64,000 nt of DNA from Fictibacillus norfolkensis (GTDB lineage: Bacteria > Bacillota > Bacilli > Bacillales > Fictibacillaceae), in assembly GCF_014836645.1 (NCBI RefSeq), contig NZ_JACSQM010000003.1, positions 248,001 through 312,000 of the forward strand, read 5' to 3'. Made by a program: the position numbers and the translations under genes. Below, piece after piece: positions 17,040-26,315 of the stretch (the first letter of the stretch is position 1; every line of letters starts with the position of its first letter). The notes below the pieces were generated by a model. It saw nothing but the letters and a program-made list of their open reading frames with translations. It made no database searches and was not told where the DNA came from.

Positions 17040-18104
17040 ATGAACCATACCTATTTTATCACCGGTTACCCAGGATTTATAGCTTCAAAGCTTGTAAGTG
17101 CTCTTCAAGCAAAGTATCCTTCTTCTACCTTTTATTTATTGATCTTAAAACATGAACGTGAACTAGCAGAGCGAAAATTAAGATCTCAACCTAAAAATAT
17201 ACATCTTGTCGAAGGAGATATTACAAAACACAATTTAGGTCTAGCATCTCACACTATAGAAGATCTTTACAAACAGGTTACACACTGTGTACATCTTGCA
17301 GCTCTTTATGATCTCACTGTTGCTTATGAACCTGCCTATCTTTGTAATGTGATCGGCACAAAAAACGTCTTAACTTTTGTTGAAAAGTGTCCGAGTTTAA
17401 AGCGTTTTTGTTATTTCAGTACAGCTTATGTTTCAGGAGATGAAAAAGGATTGATCATGGAAAACGACATTAGTATGCCGAGTCGGTTTCGTAATTATTA
17501 TGAACAGACAAAACACGAAGCAGAAGTGCAAGTCCGTGATAGAATGAATGAACTTCCGATCACGATCATACGACCTGGTATTATTGTAGGTGATTCAAAG
17601 ACAGGAGAAACGCTCAAGTTTGACGGTCCTTATTTTATGATGCAATTCATAAAGCGGCTTTCTAAGTTCCCCATTCCCTATATCGGAAAAACTTCATCCA
17701 AGATTCATCTCGTTCCTGTCGATTTCATCATTGACGCTTCGGTCTATCTCATGCACGAGACTGTCGGAAAATCTAAGACATATCATGTACTTAGTCCAGA
17801 TTCACCTTCCATACAAGTTGCATATACTTCTTTATGCCAAGAGCTTTTAGGGAAAAGACCAAGCTGGACATTGAATAGAAGAATTGCTGAACAATGTCTT
17901 TCGTTTTCACTTGTTTCGAAATGGCTTGGTGTACCTTTAGAAACTCTTTCGTATTTTTCTCATGATGCGAAATATGATACTTCTCAACTCGTAAAAGATC
18001 TAAAAGGATCAGGAATTGAATGTCGTCCGTTCGATGAGTATGTAGGCTCGATGGTACACTATTATAAAAACAATGCTCATGACAAGAACTTAATACGATA
18101 TTAA
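17040..18104 (+). CDS. Extended SDR / NAD-binding domain-4 reductase
   Basis: A 354-residue extended short-chain dehydrogenase of the fatty-acyl-CoA-reductase-like (Male-sterility) branch. It has GYPGFIASKLVSAL as the cofactor loop, HLAALYDLTVAYEPAY, the YFSTAYVSGDEKG block and YYEQTKHEAE with the catalytic Tyr and Lys, then TIIRPGIIVGDSKTG. The substrate is probably an acyl thioester or related lipid, inferred from the family. I start at ATG 17040, with GAGGTG seven bases ahead; an in-frame ATG at 16980 falls in the promoter of the divergent gene. Ends in a perfect hairpin. Confidence 0.82.
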   Translation: MNHTYFITGYPGFIASKLVSALQAKYPSSTFYLLILKHERELAERKLRSQPKNIHLVEGDITKHNLGLASHTIEDLYKQVTHCVHLAALYDLTVAYEPAYLCNVIGTKNVLTFVEKCPSLKRFCYFSTAYVSGDEKGLIMENDISMPSRFRNYYEQTKHEAEVQVRDRMNELPITIIRPGIIVGDSKTGETLKFDGPYFMMQFIKRLSKFPIPYIGKTSSKIHLVPVDFIIDASVYLMHETVGKSKTYHVLSPDSPSIQVAYTSLCQELLGKRPSWTLNRRIAEQCLSFSLVSKWLGVPLETLSYFSHDAKYDTSQLVKDLKGSGIECRPFDEYVGSMVHYYKNNAHDKNLIRY

Positions 18105-18132
18105 AAAAAGGGTGACAAGTCACCCTTTTTCT
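18103..18132. terminator. Terminator after the extended SDR gene
   Basis: AAAGGGTGAC / GTCACCCTTT with a 2-base gap at the tip (practical loop 4), A-run before and TTTTTCTT after, so it could act in both directions. Confidence 0.85.
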
Positions 18133-18223
18133 TATCCTAAGATAAAACTCTTAAAAAAATTGAATGTATCAGCCACTTTATAAAGAGAGCCTCTTCAACA
18201 GGCTATCGATCATAAACCCTAAA

Positions 18224-18904
18224 TTAACCAAGCGTTTCAATCTCAACACTTCGGATACCCTCAATCTTTTTCACATCATCATATAGATCCGTGGTGTATC
18301 TTTTTTCATAGATGGATGCTGCCATCTCCATTTTTTTGTAATCATTCTCAAGATCCTTTATTCGAACATTTACGATCTTTACTTTCAGCTCATTGATCTC
18401 TTTCATCACATCACTCATGATGGTGTCTGGGTTAACTACCAATTTTAACTTAATATCGATCTGTCTTAATGCTTTTGGACCGATCCATTTCATGATAAGA
18501 GGAATCAGTTCAACACTGATAAGAATTAAAAAAGCACCTGCAGCGGCTTCTTTATAGAAACCAGCTCCGGCGGCAATTCCTAGTCCAGATGCTCCCCATA
18601 TCATAGCTGCGGTTGTTAACCCTGAAATCACATCGTTGCTTCTTCTTAAGATAACACCTGCTCCAAGAAAACCAATCCCACTTACGATCTGAGCTGCTAA
18701 ACGCATTGGATCCATCACCGTTTGACCAGATAGAAGTGAAAATTGTTTAGCAGATTCTATGCTGACAATCGTGAGCAAACAACTGCTGATGGAGATAACA
18801 AGGCTCGTTTTAAGACCAACGGGTTTATTCTTCAACTCCCTCTCAATTCCGATGATCAATCCGAAGAATGCCGACATTCCAAGTTTCACCAAGACAAGAC
18901 TCAT
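18224..18904 (-). CDS. MgtC/SapB family membrane protein
   Basis: A 226-residue protein with four N-terminal membrane spans (to about residue 135) and a soluble ACT-like C-terminal domain. The signatures GLIIGIERELKNKPVGLKTS and GIGFLGAGVILRR are diagnostic of MgtC/SapB. Members affect magnesium homeostasis, membrane potential or acid survival. GAGAGGTG stands ahead of the ATG at 18904. It stands alone on the reverse strand, divergent from the DUF485 gene. Confidence 0.88.
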   Translation of the reverse strand: MSLVLVKLGMSAFFGLIIGIERELKNKPVGLKTSLVISISSCLLTIVSIESAKQFSLLSGQTVMDPMRLAAQIVSGIGFLGAGVILRRSNDVISGLTTAAMIWGASGLGIAAGAGFYKEAAAGAFLILISVELIPLIMKWIGPKALRQIDIKLKLVVNPDTIMSDVMKEINELKVKIVNVRIKDLENDYKKMEMAASIYEKRYTTDLYDDVKKIEGIRSVEIETLG

Positions 18905-18994
18905 GGATGTTTACACCTCTCTCCTGTTTTTGCCCTTATTTAATAATACGCAAATCATCCCATTAAATCCTTCTAAATTCAAGACCGATTCCCG

Positions 18995-19023
18995 TTGAAT
19001 CATAATGTTTCTCCGTATATAAT
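18995..19023 (+). promoter_or_regulatory. Sigma-A promoter of the DUF485-symporter operon
   Basis: TTGAAT, 17 bases, TATAAT, about 90 bases ahead of the first gene. A close match to the vegetative consensus. Confidence 0.75.
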
Positions 19024-19114
19024 AGAAGTTGATTTTATCAGAAAATAAAGATTATTCAGTAAAAGGGGGCGTGTATGTTAGGTTGATTCAATTTAATTAG
19101 AGGAGGAAATTGCA

Positions 19115-19450
19115 TTGTTACCAAAAAAACAGCAAAATTTTGAACACTCAAGGTACAGCGAAGTCGTGAACACGAACACATTTCAGCAATTAATGGCTGA
19201 GAAAAAACGTTTCATCCTGCCAATGACCGTGTTTTTTTTACTGTTTTACTTCAGCCTTCCTATTCTAACCGCTTATACAGATGTATTGAATCAGAATGCG
19301 ATCGGTGATATTACTTGGGCTTGGATCTTTGCTTTCGCTCAGTTCATCATGACATGGGCTCTGTGTATGATCTATACGAAACGTGCCAAGCGCTTTGACG
19401 AACTCGCTGAAAAAGTGATAGCTGATATGGACAAGGAGGCTTCCTCATGA
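19115..19450 (+). CDS. DUF485 membrane protein (YwcB/YjcH-like)
   Basis: A 111-residue protein with two membrane spans (about residues 33-52 and 66-84) and the DUF485 pattern of a basic N-terminus and a C-terminal KRFDELAEKVI helix. Proteins of this type are encoded directly upstream of ActP/YwcA acetate symporters and probably work with them. The start is TTG, with GAGGAGG eight bases ahead. Its stop overlaps the start of the symporter gene in ATGA, giving translational coupling. Confidence 0.88.
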   Translation: MLPKKQQNFEHSRYSEVVNTNTFQQLMAEKKRFILPMTVFFLLFYFSLPILTAYTDVLNQNAIGDITWAWIFAFAQFIMTWALCMIYTKRAKRFDELAEKVIADMDKEASS

Positions 19451-20988
19451 ATGGTACCGCATTTTCTTTGTTTTTAGGAATCGTTGCACTTACTTTAGTC
19501 ATTACCTTTTTTGCTTCTAAGAAAACAAAAACAACGAGTGATTTCTACACAGCTGATGGCGGATTGACCGGAATGCAGAATGGACTTGCCATTGCAGGAG
19601 ACTATATGTCAGCTGCTTCATTCCTAGGTATTGCAGGCACGATCGCACTATCAGGGTTTGATGGCTTTTTTTATAGCATCGGCTTTCTAGTAGCCTATCT
19701 TGTTGTTCTGTTCTTAGTAGCTGAGCCTCTTCGAAATCTTGGTAAATATACGATGGCGGATATGATCGCTGCGAGGTTTAATGACAAAAAGGTTCGCGGT
19801 GTTGCTGCACTGAATACGATGGCGATCTCTACCTTTTATATGGTCGCCCAATTAGTAGGTGCAGGTGCTCTTATCAAACTATTACTAGGTATTGAGTACA
19901 TATATTCTGTACTTATTGTAGGCGTACTGATGACGGTTTATGTGGTGTTCGGTGGTATGACTGCTACATCATGGGTACAAATTGTAAAAGCAATTCTTTT
20001 GATGCTTGGAACGTTTATCATTTCTGTGATGGTGTTTGCTAAATTTGGTTTTAGCTTTACTGAGATGTTCAATCAAGTTAAAAGTGCTACACCACTAGGC
20101 GAGTCGTTTTTGAACCCTGGTAATAAGTTTAAAGATCCTCTTGATACGATCTCCTTAAACTTAGCACTTGTCTTAGGAACTGCCGGTCTTCCTCATATAC
20201 TTATCCGGTTCTTTACGGTAAAAGATGCTCCCACTGCCAGAAAATCCGTTGTGTATGCAACTTGGCTGATCGGAGCGTTCTACATCATGACGATCTTTTT
20301 AGGATTTGGTGCTGCAGCTTTTGTTGGACAAGATCAGATCTTAGCTGCAAATGCCGCTGGAAATATGGCAGCTCCACTTTTAGCAGAAGTACTCGGAGGA
20401 GAGTTTCTATTTGCCTTTGTTTCTGCCGTTGCGTTCGCTACCATTCTAGCCGTCGTAGCTGGATTGGTTCTATCAGCTGCTTCAGCTTTTGCTCATGACT
20501 TTTATACACACATCATCAGAAAAGGTCATGCATCAGAAAAAGAACAGATGAAAGCCGCCAAATGGGCTTCAGTAGGGGTAGCGATCATCTCCATCATACT
20601 CGCATTATTCGCACAAAAATTAAATGTTGCTTTCTTAGTCTCTCTTGCCTTTGCTGTAGCAGCTAGTGCGAACCTTCCTATCATTCTTTTAACGATTTTT
20701 TGGAAGCGCTTTAATACGGCGGGCGCAGTAACTGGGATGTTAGTCGGACTCATTAGTTCACTTGTTTTAGTAATGATTTCACCTAGTGTATGGTCTCCTG
20801 TAGAAGGAGCGGCGATCCTTACAGGAGAAGCCATCTTTCCACTTGCAAACCCAGGAATTGTTTCCATACCACTTGGGTTCTTAGGAGCTATCATCGGAAC
20901 GATGCTTTCCAAACCATCAGACGTTGATAAGTTCAATGAAATTTTAGTAAAAGCAAATACAGGGTCAGGCCTTCGAAAAGGTGCATAA
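19447..20988 (+). CDS. Sodium:solute symporter, acetate type (ActP/YwcA)
   Basis: A 513-residue, thirteen-span SSS-family transporter that takes up acetate or a similar short acid with Na+. Marks are TSDFYTADGGLTGMQNGLAIAGDYMSAASFLG and the GGMTATSWVQIVKA block, and the LPHILIRFFTVKDAPTARKS loop, all typical of ActP/YwcA rather than PutP or PanF. The ATG overlaps the stop of the DUF485 gene. The coupling and the 2-gene operon match B. subtilis ywcB-ywcA. Ends with a symmetrical two-way terminator. Confidence 0.9.
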   Translation: MNGTAFSLFLGIVALTLVITFFASKKTKTTSDFYTADGGLTGMQNGLAIAGDYMSAASFLGIAGTIALSGFDGFFYSIGFLVAYLVVLFLVAEPLRNLGKYTMADMIAARFNDKKVRGVAALNTMAISTFYMVAQLVGAGALIKLLLGIEYIYSVLIVGVLMTVYVVFGGMTATSWVQIVKAILLMLGTFIISVMVFAKFGFSFTEMFNQVKSATPLGESFLNPGNKFKDPLDTISLNLALVLGTAGLPHILIRFFTVKDAPTARKSVVYATWLIGAFYIMTIFLGFGAAAFVGQDQILAANAAGNMAAPLLAEVLGGEFLFAFVSAVAFATILAVVAGLVLSAASAFAHDFYTHIIRKGHASEKEQMKAAKWASVGVAIISIILALFAQKLNVAFLVSLAFAVAASANLPIILLTIFWKRFNTAGAVTGMLVGLISSLVLVMISPSVWSPVEGAAILTGEAIFPLANPGIVSIPLGFLGAIIGTMLSKPSDVDKFNEILVKANTGSGLRKGA

Positions 20989-20990
20989 TT

Positions 20991-21025
20991 AAAAAAACCG
21001 GCTAAATTTAATCAGCCGGTTTTTT
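20991..21025. terminator. Two-way terminator between symporter and permease
   Basis: AAAAAACCGGCT / AGCCGGTTTTTT with a 10-base loop; an A-run on one side and T-run on the other, so it serves both convergent genes. Confidence 0.9.
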
Positions 21026-22420
21026 GATGGTTTCAGTTTGTTTTGGAACGAAGGGGTAAAATAAGATGCCTGATGCAAGTAAGGCGATTCCGAATAAAAA
21101 GGTCTTTAGATTAGCCGTTCCTGCATAGATGACCCAGAACGAATAGATGGCAGCAACTGCAGCAATAATACCATCGGTCGTTCGACTTCTCCCCGACTCT
21201 TCATACGTCTCACCTTTCATAACGAGCTTCAACTGATACAGAGAAGCGAACAAATAGGGAACGAGAAAAGCCAGTGTCGCAATAAAAATCATAAAATCAA
21301 AAGCAGACGCCATCGACTGAGAAATAACAGAAAACAAGAATAGCTGAGTACAAAGGTTTGTGATCCAAAGAGAGAAAACGGGTGCACCTTTTTTGTTTTC
21401 TTTTAAAAAGTTCGTGATAAACATCCGCTGCTGTGCTGCCTGAAACGGCACTTCAGCGGAAAGCAAAACCCAACCAACAGTCGCTCCCAATAATGAGACC
21501 ACTCCTAAGACGGCCATTATCATACTGCCAGATGGTCCAATTGCTGCCATCAATGAATCAACAAGTGGTTTTTGAGAGTTGATCAATTCTTCTTGCTTAA
21601 GAGTTCCCATGACTAACAACGTGATACTTAAATACAAAAGAAGTGCAATGATCAGACCAAGGATCGTCGCCTTTTTTACATCTCTCTCTCTTTTGGCACG
21701 AGTAGCGAAAACAACAGCAGATTCTACTCCTACAAATGCCCAAAGGGTTGCGATCGCGGCATTATTTATCTGAGATAGAAAACCTGAAGTAACACCGCCC
21801 TCACTCTCGATCGGAGCATAGAAAGGAACAAGATTACTGCTTTGAAATGCAAATAAACAAGCTATTATAAATAATAAGAATCCTAAAACTTTGGCAAAAG
21901 TTGCAATAAAGTTCACTTTTCCTGCTCCCTCGATACCGTTAAGAATCAATATGTGTACGCTCCACAAAAGAACGGAACAGATAATAAATGTGATGACTCC
22001 ACCTAATCTTACAGAAGTCCCCATCACGGTGAATAAAATAGCTTTGTTCGTCATAACAGGGAAAAAAGTTGAAAGATAACTAGCAAACGTAGTGATGATC
22101 GCAACGTTACCTGACCAGTTAGCCACCCAATATCCCCAGCTTACAAGGTATCCTGCTAATAGTGAGGATTGTGAATTCTCTTTAAACAAAGCCTTCGCGT
22201 AGTTTTGAGGGCCTCCATTTAATTCAGGTTTTCTTAAACTCAGGTTTCCAAAAACAAGAGCTGTCATCAATACACCAAAACCTGTGATCACCCAAGCTGT
22301 TAATACACCAGATGGACTAGCTACTTCTGCTAATGATCGTGGCAACATGAAAATACCCGATCCTACCATATTTCCTACTACAAGCGCAGTTAAGACCCAA
22401 AAGCCTAAATTTCTTTTCAA
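21008..22420 (-). CDS. Basic amino acid / polyamine antiporter (APC family)
   Basis: A 470-residue, twelve-span APC-family permease. The start NLGFWVLTALVVGNMVGSGIFMLP, the GGPQNYAKALF segment and the GVESAVVFATRAKRERDVKKAT loop place it with arginine/ornithine and lysine/cadaverine-type exchangers of the YdgF/ArcD2 kind. The substrate cannot be fixed from sequence. The TTG start has AAAGGTGG eight bases ahead. Single-gene unit, convergent with the symporter gene. Confidence 0.8.
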   Translation of the reverse strand: MKRNLGFWVLTALVVGNMVGSGIFMLPRSLAEVASPSGVLTAWVITGFGVLMTALVFGNLSLRKPELNGGPQNYAKALFKENSQSSLLAGYLVSWGYWVANWSGNVAIITTFASYLSTFFPVMTNKAILFTVMGTSVRLGGVITFIICSVLLWSVHILILNGIEGAGKVNFIATFAKVLGFLLFIIACLFAFQSSNLVPFYAPIESEGGVTSGFLSQINNAAIATLWAFVGVESAVVFATRAKRERDVKKATILGLIIALLLYLSITLLVMGTLKQEELINSQKPLVDSLMAAIGPSGSMIMAVLGVVSLLGATVGWVLLSAEVPFQAAQQRMFITNFLKENKKGAPVFSLWITNLCTQLFLFSVISQSMASAFDFMIFIATLAFLVPYLFASLYQLKLVMKGETYEESGRSRTTDGIIAAVAAIYSFWVIYAGTANLKTFLFGIALLASGILFYPFVPKQTETIKKPAD

Positions 22421-22539
22421 AGTGATTCCACCTTTCTCTTCGTATTTTACCCAATGAAGTACATTGCAAATCCTGAAGTAACATTGGATAAAAAGTCTAA
22501 ACTTAAAAGTAAGAATGGAAAATAAAAAATAGAGACCTT

Positions 22540-22573
22540 AAAAAGAAAAAAGAGCCTGATTAATCAGACCCTT
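22540..22573 (-). terminator. Terminator after cvfB
   Basis: Reverse strand: AGGGTCTGA and TCAGGCTCT pair with two G-U wobbles around a 4-base loop, then TTTTTTCTTTTT. Confidence 0.8.
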
Positions 22574-22577
22574 TACC

Positions 22578-23438
22578 TTAAATTTGAAGATATGTTTTTC
22601 CATCTTCTTGAATGATTTTCTCTTCTTTCATAAGCTTACCTAGAGCTCGTTTGAATGAAGCTTTGCTCATCTGAAAAGTCTCTTTGATCTCTTCTGGAGA
22701 TGATTTGTCTGTAAGTGGCATCTGCCCTTTGTTTTCTCTTAAATATTGATAGATCCGTTCAGAATCCTCACTGTACGCAATCTCTTTTCTTGCTCTCATC
22801 GATAAGTTCATTCTTCCATCTTCTCGAACGAATGCTACACGAGCTCCGAGCTTCTGACCAAGACGAGGCTTCACCTTTAACTCATCGTTATGAATGAATC
22901 CGATGTGCCCTGACTCAGTAAACAGGAGTACACCCGCTTCATTAATCTTATAAACATATCCTGATGTTTGTTGGTTAAACATCTCTTCTGTTGCTGCTTC
23001 TGCTTGTTCTACCATCTCTTCTTCTGTAGCTAAGTCAGCAAAGATTCGGCCTTTTTTATCTAATTTCATGCCTGAATATACACGGTCGCCTAGATGCGGC
23101 CATTCGTCCCATGATTCAGGAAGATCGTCTTTTGATAAGAGGATATCTTTCTTAATGCCGATATGAAGAAATACCCCTAACTTCCGATTCACACCTGCAA
23201 CTTCTAGCCAAGCTAATGAATCGAGACGAACTTTTGGTATCGTTTCGGTAGCAGCCAGTCTTCCTTCGTGATCTTGATATAAAAAGACTTCTACCATGTT
23301 TCCTTCTTCATGTTTGCTCTTTGCTTCAGCCCGATGTAAAAGAACTTCTTTGCCATCTTCAAGATCTAATACATAGCCAAGATCCGAAATTCGTACAACT
23401 TTAAGTGTATACACTAAACCAGGTTTTTTTGTTTCCAT
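22578..23438 (-). CDS. cvfB: S1-like RNA-binding regulator CvfB (YitL)
   Basis: A 286-residue cytosolic protein built from three S1/OB repeats and a winged-helix C-terminal domain. The segments KVVRISDLGYVLDLEDGKEVLLHRAE (S1-1), LGVFLHIGIKKDILLSKDDLP (S1-2), GYVYKINEAGVLLFTESGHIGFIHNDEL (S1-3) and the closing IKETFQMSKASFKRALGKLMKE helix-turn-helix match CvfB of S. aureus and YitL of B. subtilis. CvfB binds RNA and affects virulence-factor expression. AAGGAATG stands ahead of the ATG. Single unit with its own terminator. Confidence 0.9.
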   Translation of the reverse strand: METKKPGLVYTLKVVRISDLGYVLDLEDGKEVLLHRAEAKSKHEEGNMVEVFLYQDHEGRLAATETIPKVRLDSLAWLEVAGVNRKLGVFLHIGIKKDILLSKDDLPESWDEWPHLGDRVYSGMKLDKKGRIFADLATEEEMVEQAEAATEEMFNQQTSGYVYKINEAGVLLFTESGHIGFIHNDELKVKPRLGQKLGARVAFVREDGRMNLSMRARKEIAYSEDSERIYQYLRENKGQMPLTDKSSPEEIKETFQMSKASFKRALGKLMKEEKIIQEDGKTYLQI

Positions 23439-23473
23439 ATTTTCATTCCTTTTTTTAAAAGATAGATAATAAA

Positions 23474-23500
23474 AAAGAAAAAACCTACATAGTAGGTTTT
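23474..23500 (-). terminator. Terminator after yycC
   Basis: AAAACCTAC / GTAGGTTTT with a 3-base loop; the reverse strand continues TTTCTTTTTT. Confidence 0.8.
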
Positions 23501-23517
23501 CGCCTTCTTGTTCTTAA

Positions 23518-23667
23518 TTATTCATCCTTATTTTCTTTGGATGCTTCCAATTCCATCAGCTTTTTTACCAAAATATGCTGAGGCATATGCATCAACTGTT
23601 CAAGAGGCACGTTTAGCGCTTTTGCTAATTTCACCGCAGTATCAGCTGAAAGTTGTAATGGTTTCAT
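23518..23667 (-). CDS. yycC: YycC-like small protein
   Basis: A 49-residue protein: MKPLQLSADTAVKLAKALN, then VPLEQLMHMPQHILVKKLM and a short acidic tail. I recognise it from memory as YycC of Bacillus, whose middle VPLEQLMHMPQHIL is characteristic. The function is unknown. AGGAGGG lies six bases ahead of ATG 23667; an ATG two codons upstream abuts that site and is less likely. The forward strand of this region has an overlapping open frame that is a shadow. Confidence 0.85.
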   Translation of the reverse strand: MKPLQLSADTAVKLAKALNVPLEQLMHMPQHILVKKLMELEASKENKDE

Positions 23668-23721
23668 ATGCATCCCTCCTACAGAAGTATAGCAGTTTAT
23701 AAGGATACTTTACACTATTTC

Positions 23722-25410
23722 TTAAAATAGTCCTACTGCTTTCCCGTCTTCTGATACATCCATGTTGTTTGCCGCCGGAACTTTTGGCAGCCCTGGCATC
23801 GTCATCACATCACCTGTAAGAGCGACAATAAAACCAGCACCGATCGAAGGTTTTAGTTCTCTTATCGTTATCGTAAAGTTTTCTGGACGGCCGAGTTTTT
23901 TCGGATCATCTGAGAAGGAATATTGAGTTTTAGCCATACAAACCGGCAATTGATCCCACCCGAAATCAGTGTACTGCTTCATTTGTTTTACAGCTTTTGG
24001 TGAGAACTGTACTTCTCCTGCTCCATACACTTTTTTACAGATCGTCTCAATTTTTTCTTGTAAAGAAACGTTTAGTTCGTAAAGAGGTTTGTAGTTATTC
24101 TCTTCTGTTTCTATGGTTTCTAACACTCTATTCGCTAATGCTTCTCCACCTTGTCCGCCTTTAGCCCAAACATCAGCTTCTTCAGCAGCAACACCTTTAG
24201 AGTTGCACCAATCTTTTATAAAAGCAACCTCTTCGTCAGTGTCAGTTACAAATTTGTTGATAGCTACAACAACAGGAACCCCAAATTCTTTTAACGTTTC
24301 TAAATGTTTCTGGAGGTTAGGCATACCTTTTTGAAGTGCTTCTAAGTCAGGATTCTTTAAATATTCTTTTGCAAGACCGCCATGCATCTTAAGCGCTCTT
24401 ACTGTAGCAACAATAACAACTGCACTTGGATTGATACCAGCATATCGCGCTTTAATATCCAAGAACTTCTCCGCTCCAAGATCAGCACCGAATCCAGCTT
24501 CTGTTACGACCATCTCACCAAGTTTAGAAGCTAACTTTGTCGCGATCACGCTGTTACACCCATGAGCAATATTAGCAAACGGTCCACCATGAACAAGTGC
24601 CGGCGTGTTTTCTAATGTTTGTACAATATTCGGGCGAATCGCATCTTTTAAAAGTAATGTAAGAGCACCATGAGCATTCAGATGTCCAGCGGTTACAGGC
24701 TGATTGTCATGATCAAACGCCACTACCATCTTAGAAAGTCTCATCTTCAAGTCTTCTAGATCATTAGCCAGACAGAAGATCGCCATCACTTCTGATGCTA
24801 CGGTAATATCGAATCCATCTTCTCGCGGTACACCTTGAACAGGTCCACCTAAGCCGATGACAATCTTTCTTAATGCTCGATCGTTCATATCTAACGCACG
24901 CTTCCAAAGGATTCGGCGTGGATCTATATTCAATTCATTCCCTTGATGTATATGGTTATCGATTAATGCAGCTAATGCGTTATTAGCAGTTGTAATAGCA
25001 TGCAGGTCTCCTGTAAAGTGCAGATTGATATCTTCCATCGGCATCACTTGAGAGTATCCTCCACCAGCTGCACCACCTTTAATACCCATGCTAGGGCCGA
25101 GTGATGGTTCACGTAAAGCGATAATCGTTTTCTTTCCAACTCGATTGAGTGCTTGTCCAAGCCCCACGGTTACTGTAGACTTGCCCTCTCCTGCTGGTGT
25201 TGGACTAATCGCTGTAACTAAGACTACTTTTCCATCTTCAACATTCTGAAGCTTTTGAAACAGATCTAATGAGAGCTTTCCTTTGTATCTTCCATAAGGT
25301 TCCCAATCATCTTCTTCAATTCCTAGTTGTCCTACAATTTCTTCGATTCGCAGCATTTTCGCTGATTGGGCAATCTCGATATCACTTTTGAACGTAACCT
25401 TTTCTAGCAT
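23722..25410 (-). CDS. fhs: Formate-tetrahydrofolate ligase
   Basis: Joins formate to tetrahydrofolate with ATP, giving 10-formyl-THF for one-carbon metabolism. The P-loop-like [21 protein letters not shown], the [23 protein letters not shown] block and the C-terminal [15 protein letters not shown] are canonical, and the 562 residues match the family. GGAGGG lies ahead of the ATG. Single gene; no strong terminator is visible past the stop, only a short AT-rich dyad. Confidence 0.95.
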   Translation of the reverse strand: MLEKVTFKSDIEIAQSAKMLRIEEIVGQLGIEEDDWEPYGRYKGKLSLDLFQKLQNVEDGKVVLVTAISPTPAGEGKSTVTVGLGQALNRVGKKTIIALREPSLGPSMGIKGGAAGGGYSQVMPMEDINLHFTGDLHAITTANNALAALIDNHIHQGNELNIDPRRILWKRALDMNDRALRKIVIGLGGPVQGVPREDGFDITVASEVMAIFCLANDLEDLKMRLSKMVVAFDHDNQPVTAGHLNAHGALTLLLKDAIRPNIVQTLENTPALVHGGPFANIAHGCNSVIATKLASKLGEMVVTEAGFGADLGAEKFLDIKARYAGINPSAVVIVATVRALKMHGGLAKEYLKNPDLEALQKGMPNLQKHLETLKEFGVPVVVAINKFVTDTDEEVAFIKDWCNSKGVAAEEADVWAKGGQGGEALANRVLETIETEENNYKPLYELNVSLQEKIETICKKVYGAGEVQFSPKAVKQMKQYTDFGWDQLPVCMAKTQYSFSDDPKKLGRPENFTITIRELKPSIGAGFIVALTGDVMTMPGLPKVPAANNMDVSEDGKAVGLF

Positions 25411-25514
25411 GTTGATTTAACCCTCCATCATATGTAATTGACTCCACTCTCTATTGTATATGAAACAAGTATGTGATGCGATTAGTTTTTCTATTACAAC
25501 TTCTAATCCTATAG

Positions 25515-25542
25515 TTTACTTGCTAAGAGGTTATCGTATAAT
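25515..25542 (+). promoter_or_regulatory. Sigma-A promoter of the ferredoxin gene
   Basis: TTTACT, 16 bases, TATAAT, about 48 bases ahead of the ATG. Confidence 0.65.
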
Positions 25543-25589
25543 AAGAATGGAAAGATATACTAAGTGTTTATTTTAAGGAGGCAGGTAAA

Positions 25590-25916
25590 ATGGCAAAAAT
25601 TGATGTGCGTGGATTTGGTACATATGAGATTGAGAATGGCAAAAAACTTGTAAATGCACTTGAAGACAACGGAATTGACATCCTACACCGCTGTGGAGGC
25701 AAAGCAAAATGTACAACATGCCGAGTGGAAGTATTGTCAGGTGATCTAGGTCCGATCGGAGAAAATGAAGCTAATATTATCGCTACGAAGGGTCTATCAG
25801 GTAATGTAAGATTATCTTGCCAGATTTGTGTGAGTGAAGATGCATCGATCAATCCAGTTCTTACGGTAACATCAGAAGGATTAGACGCTGGACCTCGACC
25901 AGCAGAAGAGTGTTAG
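25590..25916 (+). CDS. 2Fe-2S ferredoxin-like protein
   Basis: A 108-residue beta-grasp ferredoxin with the cluster cysteines in a C-X5-C-X2-C pattern (Cys35, Cys41, Cys44) and a fourth at Cys77, plus Cys80 and a terminal Cys. That spacing is the one seen in adrenodoxin/Isc-type and some Bacillus ferredoxins rather than the plant photosynthetic C-X4-C-X2-C. It carries electrons in the cytosol; the partner is unknown. AAGGAGG lies ahead of the ATG. Single gene with a clear promoter and terminator. Confidence 0.88.
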   Translation: MAKIDVRGFGTYEIENGKKLVNALEDNGIDILHRCGGKAKCTTCRVEVLSGDLGPIGENEANIIATKGLSGNVRLSCQICVSEDASINPVLTVTSEGLDAGPRPAEEC

Positions 25917-25934
25917 TCTAGATTCTAAGTAATT

Positions 25935-25964
25935 AAAAAAGGCCATTATTTTGGCCTTTTTTTA
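25935..25964 (+). terminator. Terminator after the ferredoxin gene
   Basis: AAAAAAGGCC / GGCCTTTTTTT with an 8-base loop. Confidence 0.88.
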
Positions 25965-26042
25965 ATGCAAATCATTCACTTTGAAAGGACAAACTAAACT
26001 AAGAATGTTGATTTTGAATGTTTATTTTCTCTTCCTAGGAAT

Positions 26043-26295
26043 GTTGATTGGAGCGCAAGGTTGCCGACTCCTATGGGACGAGCGGTCAGTCCAAAAAGTG
26101 GAAGTGGCGCGTTCAGCCCCGACAAGCAAAAGGTGAATGGGTTTGAAGGCGCACTTTGCCTTCTGAGCCATTTAACTTTTGACCTCGAGGGGCTAGCCAC
26201 TGTAACTAGTCAGGTGGAGACTCCTAATGGCACGAAGTGGCAGGAGGCTCACCGTTCGCCCCATGGAAAGCGAGCAACCTGGAGCGGAAATCAAC
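26043..26295 (+). repeat. Intergenic repeat, long form (copy A)
   Basis: A 253-base element bounded by GTTGATT and AATCAAC. It aligns along most of its length with copy B at 52965-53219 in the opposite orientation, sharing CGACAAGCAAAAGGTGAATG and GACCTCGAGGGGCTAGCCAC. The outer part, ending GCGAGCAACCTGGAGCGGAA, also matches copies C, D and E. A direct repeat GAATGTTGATT occurs at 26003 and 26039. Open frames through it (26061-26306) arise only because the DNA repeats and are not supported as genes. It fills the gap of about 400 bases between the convergent ferredoxin and ypgQ genes. Confidence 0.8.
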
Positions 26296-26315
26296 CACTT
26301 TCATAGAAAACTTAC

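Noticed and set aside
23508..23702. Forward open frame of 64 codons
   Set aside because: It is the antisense of yycC, which has a strong ribosome site and a recognisable sequence.
26061..26306. Open frame through repeat copy A, with a peptide TFDLEGLATVT shared with a frame in copy B (52956-53156)
   Set aside because: The shared peptide follows from the shared DNA of the two repeats; frames differ outside the common block, no ribosome site fits and both lie in intergenic repeats.
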